Positions 23,362-32,500 of a stretch of 64,000 nt of DNA are shown here, one piece after another. The translations under genes were made by a program, and so were the position numbers. The stretch's first letter is position 1. Each line of letters starts with the position of its first letter. The notes under the pieces are model-generated. The model searched no databases and was not told the origin of the DNA. It saw only the letters and a list, made by a program, of their open reading frames with translations. Origin of the DNA: Collimonas rhizosphaerae (GTDB taxonomy: Bacteria; Pseudomonadota; Gammaproteobacteria; Burkholderiales; Burkholderiaceae_D); the NCBI RefSeq assembly GCF_038896935.1, contig NZ_JBANDC010000007.1:1-64000 (forward strand), given 5' to 3'.

Positions 23362-24884
23362 AATTAAATGGGTTTTTATATATGCATCCAGAATTGTCCG
23401 AAAAAGCAGAAGTAACAAGGATTGGATACGCGTTTCCAAATCCAGGTCGAGCAAAAATTAGAGTTCGTACTGAGGACGCTGAGCATTATGTTGATACAAC
23501 AGGAGCAACCTGGAAATGGACCGACAGTGGGACAAAGTATCGCATTCGTTGGAACGAAATCAGATTGCCAGAAACTGTAAAAGAAATTGCGAAAGCTTAT
23601 ATTTTTCATAGACTAGAATCGAGATCACCGCATACTGTTGGCTCAGACGCATCGATGATCAAAGACATTGGCGCTATTGAAAATTCTATTGTTTTTCCTT
23701 GGACTACTGAGTCAGCTTTAGCAATATTAGTGAATCTATATAAGCGAGACGTGAAACTTGCTATTTTTTTCCGTGTATTTTATTGCTGGTGTTTGGCCAG
23801 TGGAAAACCTGGTTTCTCAAGAGAGACATATTTTGTGCTAGAGGAAACGAAGCTAAACATAAGTAGTCCGTATCAGTCTTTGTTTCTTCACCTACGATAC
23901 GTAACTCAAGAGCAAGAAATCTTGGTCTTGCGAATTATCAAGGACTCATATGACCCCGATGATTGGCATGCATTAAGGAGTAATGTTTTGCTACACATAT
24001 CGTTTGAATTGGCTCCTAGGCCAAGCCAATTGTATGCACTTAACGCGGAAGATTTGGAGGTGCTAAAAATTCCTAGCAAGGATTTGGCAAATAAAGAAAA
24101 TGAGTTTTACAGTTTATGGCTTCCCATGGCGAAGAAGCGAGGCGCCGGCATTCCTGAGCGGAGGCCGAAACAAATAAGCACTGAACTGGGCAATAAGATT
24201 CAGCAGCTTATCCGTCTCAATGAAGTGTTATTTGGAAAAAATATAAATGCTCTTTTCTTAAAAAGTTCTAGAATTCGACTTTCCGCATATTCAATTAGCG
24301 TTTGCCTGATTCAAAAACTCGAGCCTCTCAACTTACCCACAGGGGGCGGGGCTACTTTGCTACGTCATCATCTGGGCCAAGGATTGGCCGATCAAGGCGC
24401 TCCTGCTGACGTGATTGCAGAAGCCATGGGGCACAACTCTACGGTCGCGGCGAGAGCCTATATCGCAGCAACCCCAACGATTGCAAAAATAAAAGCACGG
24501 GCGCTAGGAAAAAACGATACATACAAAAGCATTATGAAGATGATGCTGACCGGAGAGATTGCGGCAAGAGACGATTTTGACAAAGAGCGCTGGGTTAAAG
24601 GTGTAGTACATACGCAATATCTAGTAGGTATTGGTGGTTGCGATTTACCCGCGCAAAATCATTGCCCAAAAAATCCAATCTATTCCTGTTATACGTGCCG
24701 AGATTTTCATCCGTTCGCAGACGGTCCGCATGATAAGGTCCGCTCTGCACTCGAAATGCAGGCTCAATTTTTCATAGACGCCGCGTTAAAGTCCATGGAA
24801 TTAGATCGTTCGCGAGTGCCCGTGCAACTTGAACAGACACTAGAAGCAGTCGATGCCGTGATTTCTCGTTGTAATGAGAAGTAG
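23358..24884 (+). CDS. Tyrosine recombinase-like protein (second of trio, altered active site)
   Basis: Protein of about 508 residues of the tyrosine-recombinase superfamily. Seen: first Arg in LAPRPSQLYALN; second box GGGATLLRHHLGQGLADQG, which keeps the Arg of H-x-x-R but has Thr where the His should be; then EAMGHNSTVAARAYIAA with Gly-His and Tyr. After the catalytic domain comes a Cys/His cluster (CDLPAQNHCP...SCYTCRDFH), a likely zinc-binding tail. The TTG at 23358 overlaps the upstream stop; ATG 23382 is the alternative. The recombinase is probably active only together with its partners. Confidence 0.8.
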   Translation: MKLNGFLYMHPELSEKAEVTRIGYAFPNPGRAKIRVRTEDAEHYVDTTGATWKWTDSGTKYRIRWNEIRLPETVKEIAKAYIFHRLESRSPHTVGSDASMIKDIGAIENSIVFPWTTESALAILVNLYKRDVKLAIFFRVFYCWCLASGKPGFSRETYFVLEETKLNISSPYQSLFLHLRYVTQEQEILVLRIIKDSYDPDDWHALRSNVLLHISFELAPRPSQLYALNAEDLEVLKIPSKDLANKENEFYSLWLPMAKKRGAGIPERRPKQISTELGNKIQQLIRLNEVLFGKNINALFLKSSRIRLSAYSISVCLIQKLEPLNLPTGGGATLLRHHLGQGLADQGAPADVIAEAMGHNSTVAARAYIAATPTIAKIKARALGKNDTYKSIMKMMLTGEIAARDDFDKERWVKGVVHTQYLVGIGGCDLPAQNHCPKNPIYSCYTCRDFHPFADGPHDKVRSALEMQAQFFIDAALKSMELDRSRVPVQLEQTLEAVDAVISRCNEK

Positions 24885-24894
24885 AGGGTTAAGG

Positions 24895-27015
24895 ATGAAC
24901 AGGAAAAATTCAATAAAAATTGACGAGACGACGGAAAGGCTTCGGGAGTTTGTTGAGAAAGAACGTTTATATCTTGAGCAAGCCGCATCAGACATTGTTT
25001 GGAAGAACGATAGTTGGAACACAAAAAACTGGCTCTCGAATCGAGGAAAAGACACCAAACTGCTCTTTCGTATACCTCCAAAAAAATCTCAGGAAGAAGG
25101 CAACTCCCCTACTTCATCTAAAACTCCTTTGCCTGACGAGTATGCTGATTTTTGCAAAGCCGTAATCGTTTACTTTCAACGAACACGCAATCTCAGCCAT
25201 ATGGGGGTTAGAGTCTACGTTTACGATCTTCGAAGAATTTTTAATTTCCTCCTTCAACGAGGAGAAGTTAGCCCGTTATCTTTCACCACATGGCATTTTG
25301 AACAAACTGTTCGTCTTATGAAGGACCAGAATTATTCCGGTCTTTATGATGCGTCCACTCGACTGCAAGCGATTGCGGAATTAATTGACAGAAAGCGAAT
25401 AACCATATCTCCGATTAATTTCCAGCATGGCGTTTCGGCGAAAAACCAATATCTGAGATACGTATCGATGACTGATCCTGAACGAGACGAAAAAATACGT
25501 AAGGATGAAGATAAATTGCCTAGCAGAGAAGCATTGGAAGCATATGCGCTGTGTACAAATAATCCGATTAATAATGATGAAGAAATTTTACTCAGGACCA
25601 TTGATTTGTTGATCGCAATGGGACAAAGAGGAAACGAGATTGCATGCATTCCGTTTGATTGTTGGGTCGAGCATCCATTAAAAACCCTCTCCGGGGAAAT
25701 TATGAAAGACGCGAATGGGAGGCCAATAGTTGAAGTTGGAATTCGCTACTACCCAGAGAAGCATTTCGAAACGAAGATTCATTGGCTGGCTGACCAAGAT
25801 ATCGCGCTGGCTAAGCGCGCCGTAACAAGATTGACCGAACTGACTAAGGACGTCCGTGAGGTCGCAAGATGGCAGGAAGCCAATCCAGGACGATTATGGA
25901 AGTACTTTCCGGATGAGGCCCTGCATGAAGATGACCTGCTTAAGACATTGGGCTATGCCAATAGACGTAATCTCTATTTGTTCCTTTCTGTGAATAAGAA
26001 AATTAAGCCAGTTCACGAAGTGCCAGATAGATACAGTGCTCGCGTTGATCGATATTATCGTGCCGGAGATGTAGAGGCGCTGCTAGTACCATCTATTAGC
26101 GACCATATTGTTCTAAAACAAAAAAACAACGAGAAATGGCAAATTGTTCTGCGTACTAGCGAAACGCTCAGCATCCGATTTGATGGAGCTTTCCGTTTTG
26201 TCCGCGCCCAAAACGTGTTCAGGGTGATGCCGCGAGGGACATCATTGATTGAAATTAATGGGGCACTGGGTGCAAATCCACAATATCAATCGATATTCGA
26301 CCGTCGGAAACTGACAGAAGCGGATGGTCAACGTATTGCCTTAACTAGCCACCAACCTCGTCATTGGAGAAACACTCTGTACGAGCTTGCCGGCATGAGC
26401 AACGTTCAACAGGCGCTAGCGATGGGGAGAAAGAAACTAGACCAGAATAGTGTTTATCAGCACACCACATTGCAAGAACGTATTGAAAATCATCATGAGT
26501 TCTTAAGCTTTAACAGCGCCCAAGAAAAGCTATCCTTTGTTCACGAAGGAATACGTGCCAGGCGGATTTTAGGGGGAATTACAGACGGCTATCATTTCTT
26601 GAAAAAGACTAAAGATTTGATCACTGCAGAGAGATTTCTAAGTATGCATGCCCAGGCAATGCATGTTACGCCTTATGGCGCATGTTCTCATGACTTTAGC
26701 CAAGCCCCCTGCCCCAAACATTTGCAATGTTGGAATAATTGCAGCCATCTACATCGGACCAATACAAAAGGAGAGCTACACAGTATCAGCTTTCAAATAC
26801 AAAGTAGTGAAATTGCGCTGAACAAAATGCGGGCAGGCGCGAGTGATGAGTACGGCGCAGATGTATGGGTTCAAGATCTCGAGAAAAAGATTAAAAATAT
26901 GAAGAAAGCATTGGCCATGACGGTTTGTGAAGTTCCTATTCCAATATTTTCACCGGCAGAATCTATTGATCACGCGTCGCCCATATCAGGTCGAAGTTCG
27001 GTATCTGATAACTAG
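24895..27015 (+). CDS. Large tyrosine recombinase (third of trio)
   Basis: Protein of about 706 residues. Catalytic signs: GQRGNEIACIPFD (first Arg), TSHQPRHWRNTLYELAG (H-x-x-R) near residue 490, and AMGRKKLDQNSVYQHTT with Arg in place of the usual His after Gly, and the Tyr. A Cys/His cluster follows (CSHDFSQAPCPKHLQCWNNCSH), as in the second recombinase, then a helical tail. It is close in size and layout to TnpB of Tn554. The start at 24895 has a GAGGG site; a frame-open ATG lies at 24874 overlapping the previous stop. Confidence 0.82.
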   Translation: MNRKNSIKIDETTERLREFVEKERLYLEQAASDIVWKNDSWNTKNWLSNRGKDTKLLFRIPPKKSQEEGNSPTSSKTPLPDEYADFCKAVIVYFQRTRNLSHMGVRVYVYDLRRIFNFLLQRGEVSPLSFTTWHFEQTVRLMKDQNYSGLYDASTRLQAIAELIDRKRITISPINFQHGVSAKNQYLRYVSMTDPERDEKIRKDEDKLPSREALEAYALCTNNPINNDEEILLRTIDLLIAMGQRGNEIACIPFDCWVEHPLKTLSGEIMKDANGRPIVEVGIRYYPEKHFETKIHWLADQDIALAKRAVTRLTELTKDVREVARWQEANPGRLWKYFPDEALHEDDLLKTLGYANRRNLYLFLSVNKKIKPVHEVPDRYSARVDRYYRAGDVEALLVPSISDHIVLKQKNNEKWQIVLRTSETLSIRFDGAFRFVRAQNVFRVMPRGTSLIEINGALGANPQYQSIFDRRKLTEADGQRIALTSHQPRHWRNTLYELAGMSNVQQALAMGRKKLDQNSVYQHTTLQERIENHHEFLSFNSAQEKLSFVHEGIRARRILGGITDGYHFLKKTKDLITAERFLSMHAQAMHVTPYGACSHDFSQAPCPKHLQCWNNCSHLHRTNTKGELHSISFQIQSSEIALNKMRAGASDEYGADVWVQDLEKKIKNMKKALAMTVCEVPIPIFSPAESIDHASPISGRSSVSDN

Positions 27016-27023
27016 GAACTCGT

Positions 27024-27422
27024 ATGCCGCGCAAGATCCGAGGTGACGAATTAAACCAAAAGCTAGATCGGCTATTGGCTGAGATGCTTGCGGAAGGGTA
27101 TCAAGTTGCACCAATTTCTCGTACAGCGATACAAAAGCGGCTTGGTCTAAAAAGCCGCGCTACGCTCGGTGGAAAGCGCGCGGAGCAAATCATGGCAGCG
27201 CGTGAAAGACAAATCCAAGCAGCAGGTCCCTACAGTGATTCGCGATTCCGACGAGCTTCCTTGGAGGAGCAAAATGAACAACTCAGAAAAAAGGTAGCGG
27301 AACTGCAGTCGGCCCGCGATCTTTACGTCGAGCAATTGATGGTTATTATTCAGCTTATGCAGTCCAAAGGAATAGACGTAGAGCAAAATATGGCCGTTCT
27401 TTTGCCTAATTTTCGTCGTTGA
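27024..27422 (+). CDS. TnpC-like coiled-coil accessory protein
   Basis: Protein of 132 residues, eight bases after the third recombinase stop. The N-terminal part (MPRKIRGDELNQKLDRLLAEMLAEGYQVAPISRTAIQKRLGL) looks like a small winged-helix DNA-binding unit. The later part (LEEQNEQLRKKVAELQSARDLYVEQL) is a clear coiled coil. Size, position after two or three recombinases and coiled coil match TnpC of Tn554 and DUF6262-type proteins, which affect the frequency or orientation of transposition. Its role here is inferred from that. Confidence 0.65.
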   Translation: MPRKIRGDELNQKLDRLLAEMLAEGYQVAPISRTAIQKRLGLKSRATLGGKRAEQIMAARERQIQAAGPYSDSRFRRASLEEQNEQLRKKVAELQSARDLYVEQLMVIIQLMQSKGIDVEQNMAVLLPNFRR

Positions 27423-27599
27423 ATTGATTGAAATTTTGCTGGGGAAGCCTAGCTCAGGCAATATTTGTTTGTGTTTTTTACATTTTTAAGTCGTAAAGAT
27501 ATAACCTTCTGCAAGCTAGGAGTGATTTTAGGCGATTACAGAATTGCATAAAAAATATCGGACTATAATTGAAAAGAATGACTCAAATTGGAGCTGGCC

Positions 27600-27812
27600 A
27601 TGTCTATCAAGGGAGCAAGTCGATTCTTGAATCCAGGTATTCTCACTGACGCGTCAACTCTCTTTGGCGTGCCAGAAAAAGTCTGGCATCAAGCTTTTAC
27701 GGGCAATTTCGATAAGGAGATGGTGGAGGTACGACGTCGTGTTAAAGAAATGGCTCGGCGCAATGCTGAGACGATTGAACGTGAAAATTCAGTCCCCCCA
27801 CAACGAAAGTAA
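27600..27812 (+). CDS. Small protein of unknown function
   Basis: Protein of 70 residues (MSIKGASRFLNPGILTDAS...EVRRRVKEMARRNAETIERENS). The ATG at 27600 is preceded by GGAG six bases upstream. The C-terminal half is strongly helical and charged. It is not recognised. It stands alone between the recombinase operon and the sigma-like/ImmA-UvrD module. Confidence 0.5.
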   Translation: MSIKGASRFLNPGILTDASTLFGVPEKVWHQAFTGNFDKEMVEVRRRVKEMARRNAETIERENSVPPQRK

Positions 27813-27953
27813 ATCTGCGATTTCTTGAGAGATAGATCACGTGCAGCATATTAATGCTATAAAGAAACAATTGGTTGAGGCACATGCACTCCATCCAAGT
27901 TACTGCAGCCTGTCTACCGAAGTGCGAGTGTTCATAGACGCTTCAATCAGCGG

Positions 27954-27978
27954 TTTGAGGGATGACTTAGCCCTCAAA
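27954..27978. repeat. Hairpin before the ImmA-UvrD module
   Basis: TTTGAGGG (27954-27961) and CCCTCAAA (27971-27978) form a perfect 8-base stem with a 9-base loop. The following TTTAATTC is only weakly T-rich, so it could be a weak terminator or a protein-binding site. The rest of 27813-28101 shows no gene. Confidence 0.4.
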
Positions 27979-28101
27979 TTTAATTCGATAGCTTGACTTC
28001 GGTCGGCTCTCGGCTCAAGGGTAAAAAATAATTCGCCCGTACCCCCCGCTTTTCTCCCGGTCGGATCGCTAACTAATAAGAACAGTGATTTCGGAGGCTG
28101 C

Positions 28102-28935
28102 ATGGCTACACGTCGAAAAGTGGGGGTAGAACCAATGCCACCAAAATCAACCGACCTCAAAGGCTGGCAGGAGGCTATTGCTGCTGGGCATCTATCGGGA
28201 TTTCCCCTGAACGACTTGGCTGCGGCGATCCAGGACTTGGGGGCGGATGTAGATGCTCGGGTGAGAAATGCCCTCGCAAAAGAGCTTCACGATGCGTTTT
28301 ATCGCATTCTTCGAAAGCAGGTCGGGTTCAACCATCCTAATCAGGGCTTGGACATTATTCACCGAACGATCTTCAAGCTTTTCAAAGGTCTTTCCACGCC
28401 AGGATCCTGTGATGGCAATGCCATGCGCAAGAGTTGCTATGCCATCATCAAGTTACGTATGATCGATGCGATCGTCGAGGAGAGGCGTGAGCGTCGCACG
28501 CCAGATGATTTCTTCATGACCGAGTCGCCGTCTGGCGCCGAGAGCAATGAAAGTTATCTAGACAGCGAAACGGGTGAAATGGTCACTGTCACTGACGACA
28601 AGCACAGCGACGGAAGTGGTGACTGTGAATCAAGCGACGGAAAGTTGACAAATGTCAATAACGAAGGCGTGTCAGGAAAGGCCGACTACGAGGCACCGGT
28701 CGATTTCAATCTCCTCAGACAGCAGGAAGTGGAGATTCTGCATTTTTTGGAAGCCGCGATTCCCAACAATCTCAAGCGCATGGCATTTCGTTTGTACATG
28801 GAGGACGTTCCAAGTAAAACGAATGACGAAAAGACCCATTCCATCGCGAAAGCGGTCGGCAAAGATGAAAAGACCGTTCGCCTCTGGGTCAAGGAGTGCA
28901 TCGAGATATTGAAAGTGAAAGTGAGCCAGACATGA
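28102..28935 (+). CDS. Sigma-70-like protein
   Basis: Protein of 277 residues. Residues about 50-135 (LAKELHDAFYRILRKQVGF...DIIHRTIFKLFKGLS...IIKLRMIDAIVEERRERR) look like sigma region 2. An acidic low-complexity linker follows (about 140-205). Residues about 215-275 (LHFLEAAIPNNLKRMAFRLYM...SIAKAVGKDEKTVRLWVKECIEILK) look like region 4 with its HTH. It therefore probably guides RNA polymerase to one or a few promoters, or is a sigma-derived regulator. GGAGG precedes the ATG at 28102. Its stop overlaps the next gene (ATGA), and that gene is three bases from the ImmA-UvrD fusion. The three genes form one unit. Confidence 0.65.
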   Translation: MATRRKVGVEPMPPKSTDLKGWQEAIAAGHLSGFPLNDLAAAIQDLGADVDARVRNALAKELHDAFYRILRKQVGFNHPNQGLDIIHRTIFKLFKGLSTPGSCDGNAMRKSCYAIIKLRMIDAIVEERRERRTPDDFFMTESPSGAESNESYLDSETGEMVTVTDDKHSDGSGDCESSDGKLTNVNNEGVSGKADYEAPVDFNLLRQQEVEILHFLEAAIPNNLKRMAFRLYMEDVPSKTNDEKTHSIAKAVGKDEKTVRLWVKECIEILKVKVSQT

Positions 28936-29561
28936 AAAATCGAAACAACGCCCTTGTCCGAGACGAAGTTCTTTTGGCATTTCACGAGACATGTGAGAAG
29001 CCAACCGCAGAGGAAATCATCTCTTGGACCAATCAATACCCAGAATATGCCGAGGACATTCGCGAGCATGCGGCTATCGCTCTGGACATAGCTGCTAGCG
29101 AGAAAAATGCTCAAGATCAGATTGCCGAACGCGACTTGAATATCTCGTTCAGTCACGCCTTGAATGGTCTAAGTGCTGGTGACAGAGAGCAAAAGGCTCT
29201 GTCGTCAACCAATGATTCTGCTTCTTTTCATGAAATTATTGCTGCTCATGGAAAAACAATTGCTTCCCTAGCCAATGAGATAGGAGGAATGATTGGAATA
29301 GGACGAGATGTCGTCGCAGCCCTTGCAAACGGAGGAATGGCTCCCCCTGTTGGTCCCAAATTTAAGAAAGCCGTGATGACTGCACTCTCACTTAGCAGTG
29401 AGGCCTTCGATCATAAATTAAGTATTGCGCTTGCCAATCCTCGAGTTGGCATGGCGAAATCCAAAGTTGCGCCGAAATTGAACCAACGAAGTTATGAAGA
29501 AATTATAAGAGCTAGTGACATGGATACTAGCCAAACGCAGTATTGGCTAAGCGAGGACTGA
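28932..29561 (+). CDS. HTH-like regulator of the ImmA-UvrD module
   Basis: Protein of 209 residues starting at the ATG inside the ATGA overlap. Residues 8-45 (EVLLAFHETCEKPTAEEIISWTNQYPEYAEDIREHA) are helical. Residues about 92-150 (IASLANEIGGMIGIGRDVVAALANGGMAPPVGPKFKKAVMTALSLS) resemble an XRE-type HTH region. ImmA/IrrE peptidases usually cleave a neighbouring XRE-type repressor, so this is the best candidate substrate of the downstream peptidase domain. This is inference from gene order; the family is not recognised. Confidence 0.5.
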   Translation: MKNRNNALVRDEVLLAFHETCEKPTAEEIISWTNQYPEYAEDIREHAAIALDIAASEKNAQDQIAERDLNISFSHALNGLSAGDREQKALSSTNDSASFHEIIAAHGKTIASLANEIGGMIGIGRDVVAALANGGMAPPVGPKFKKAVMTALSLSSEAFDHKLSIALANPRVGMAKSKVAPKLNQRSYEEIIRASDMDTSQTQYWLSED

Positions 29562-29564
29562 ACC

Positions 29565-32500
29565 ATGAGCGACTGGATTGACATTCGAAGAAAAGCCCGC
29601 GATTGCCGTCAATCCTTACTTGACATTGTGGAAGGAGAACGCAAGGTCGATAAGCTTCTTGAAGCCGCGTTAAAGAATGCCAATCTTGTTAAGAACTACT
29701 ACGTGCACGGAACGATCTTTAACGAAGGGGTTGTCGGCATGCTCGACCGTGTCGCCGAGATCATATATGTGCAGGCAGGCCTGACACCTGAAGAAGAAGC
29801 GATGGTCATCGCACACGAATTGGGACATTTTTACATCCACACTGACCCATTACATGAGATACGGTTGCTTCCCGATGTGCTGGGAGGTGATCCTGTCGAT
29901 GGAGGTGCTGCGAAAGTCGAAGGCTATTCCCCAACTGAAAGGAATGAAGTACAGGCGAATGTATTTGCAGATGAGTTTTTGTGCCCTTCTGAGTGGATCC
30001 GCACTGAATACATCGAACGCCGCCTACGGCCCGCCGTAATATCAGTTGACCTCGGCATTCCGGTCAACCGCGTGGTTAACCAACTCATTCGCGCCCTGCT
30101 ATTGCCTCCTCTGCGCGATCCGCTCGCTAAGCCGGTTAGTCCAACAATTTCTCTGGACCCCTCTCAACATGAAGCGGCAACGTGGGCGAAAGGGCCACTT
30201 CTAGTCGATGCCGGTCCTGGTACCGGCAAAACGCGAACTCTTGTTCACCGGGTCAAACATTATTTTGATATAGGTTCGTCTCCCGCCTCAATTCTCGCTC
30301 TTACGTTCTCCAACAAAGCCGCTGAAGAAATGCGGGAGCGTATTTCCAAAATGGATCCAGCGGCGGCGGTACAGATGTGGATCAGCACGTTTCACTCGTT
30401 TGGTTGGGAGGTTATTAAAAAATGGCCTTCCGAAATCGGGCGTTCCGACAAAGTCAAACTTTTTGACGAGGTGGAGGCTCTCGCCCTCTTAGAAGAGAAC
30501 CTGTCGAAGCTTGACCTTCAATATTATCAAAACCTCTATGAGCCAGCGATTGATCTAGTAGCAGTTCTCAAGGCAATCTCCCGCTGCAAAGATGAGATGA
30601 TTACGCCGCAGGAATACCACCTTCACGCGCTCAAGGCTAAGGAAGATGCACCAAATGACGAAGCCCGAGAAAACGCCGATAAGTCTCTAGAAATTGCAGG
30701 CATTTATGAGGTTTATGAACGGCTTCTCCTTGAGGCTGATGCCGTCGACTTTGGTGATCTTGTGTCTAAATCAATAGTGATAATCGATAAAAGTTCGGCG
30801 GCCAAGCAATACATTGCAGCCTTTAAACACGTTCTTGTCGATGAATACCAGGACGTAAACCTTGCCAGTTCATGCCTTTTGCAGAAAATTGCGAAGTGTG
30901 GCGCTGAGGCCTGGGTCGTCGCTGACCAAAGACAGTCCATCTACAGATTTCGAGGAGCTGAACCGTCCAACGTTGCACGCTTCGAAACTGAATTTGATGG
31001 GAATCGCAGGCCGTTAGGTACAAATTACCGGTCATTCGCACCCGTGGTGCGCAGTTTTGAGAACTTCTCTGCCTCAATGGGAGGCCAGGGTCGGATGCGC
31101 GGACAATGGAATGCAAAACGCGGAGACGGTGGCTCTGTTTCGGTGACCGTTACGCCGGACGTGACGGCCGAAGCAGAACTTATTCAAGCGAAAGCCAACC
31201 TGTTTCTATCAAAAGGTATCCCTTATAGTGACCAAGTCATCTTGGCGCGAACTCATCTGAATTTAGGGCGTATTACGAGCGTGCTTGAGAAGCTGGGCGT
31301 TCCTCTCTTATACCTTGGTGATTTATTCGAACGTGCGGAGATTCGCGATCTTCTGTCACTTCTAGCCTTGGGCGCAGAGCCTGGCAATATTGGGTTCCCC
31401 AGAATTGCCGCGTTTCCCGAATATGATGTTTCCAAGAGTGATGCCCTTTCTGTCGCGACGTGGGCGGATACCCAAAAGGTTTCAATTTTCGAAGCATTGA
31501 AGCGGACGGCGGAAATCCCTGAGATATCCACTAGTGGCCGCACAGGACTTGCGAAGCTAGCTGTTCATCTTGATGGACTTGAGAATGCTTCCCCTTGGTC
31601 ATTCTTGACCGTATGGCTATTCGAAAGAAGTGACTATCTACAGCCACTTCTGAGCAAAAAAAATGCCAAAGCGCAGCAGAATCTAATTGCTATCTATCAC
31701 TTCCTCAAGGTTTGCGGCGAGAACGCGAAAGCCGGCCGCGTCGGCAGGCGAGAGTTCTTAAAGCGTATCCGTCGCATCGAAGCGCTCAATCAAGACACGC
31801 CATTCCGCGCTGTTTCATCGGAGGCATCTGATATCGATGCAATTCGTGTCATGACAATCCACGGCAGCAAAGGATTGGAGTTCGGAGCAGTACATTTTCC
31901 GGTCATTGCCACCAGGTACATGCCGATGTCGCGAAGCGGCGGCGGCGTCCAATGCCCGCCGCCGCCGACACTCGCTCAACTAAAAATGGACAAGGATGAT
32001 CACGACGCTGAAGAGGAAGGACTCTTCTTCGTGGGGTTATCGCGCGCGAGAGATTTTCTATCGCTAAGCCGAGCGGAAAAGTATGCCGCCAAAGTGAGCG
32101 CTAGCGCTTCAAAATTTCTTGACCATATCGGAACTCATGTCACGCACGCCGATTTCAAGGGTGCTGGAGCATCTTTCGCGGGCACGCCGCTCTACGTGCC
32201 GTGCGAGGCTTTCTCGATCTATCCCGAAAAGCAGCTTTCTCTTTATATGGAGTGCCCTGCGCGGTTTCGTTACGAGATCCTTGACCGGTTGAAAGGGGCA
32301 CGTGGCGACAATCCTTATGCTCTCTTTCATCGCTGCGTATACATAACGGTCGATTGGCTGGAAAAAGAAAGGATGGCCGGTAGCATGCCGACGGTCCAGG
32401 AGGGGCTGACGCACCTTGCTGCTGTATGGAGCGAGCGCGGCCCACTGACCCATGGATTTGAACTCTACTATCGTCGCGCGGCTGAAGGTATGGTACGCGC

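Noticed and set aside
22093..27015. RIT (recombinase in trio) element
   Set aside because: Proteins are larger and more unequal than RIT recombinases, the last two carry Cys/His tails, and a TnpC-like fourth gene follows, which fits Tn554-type logic better.
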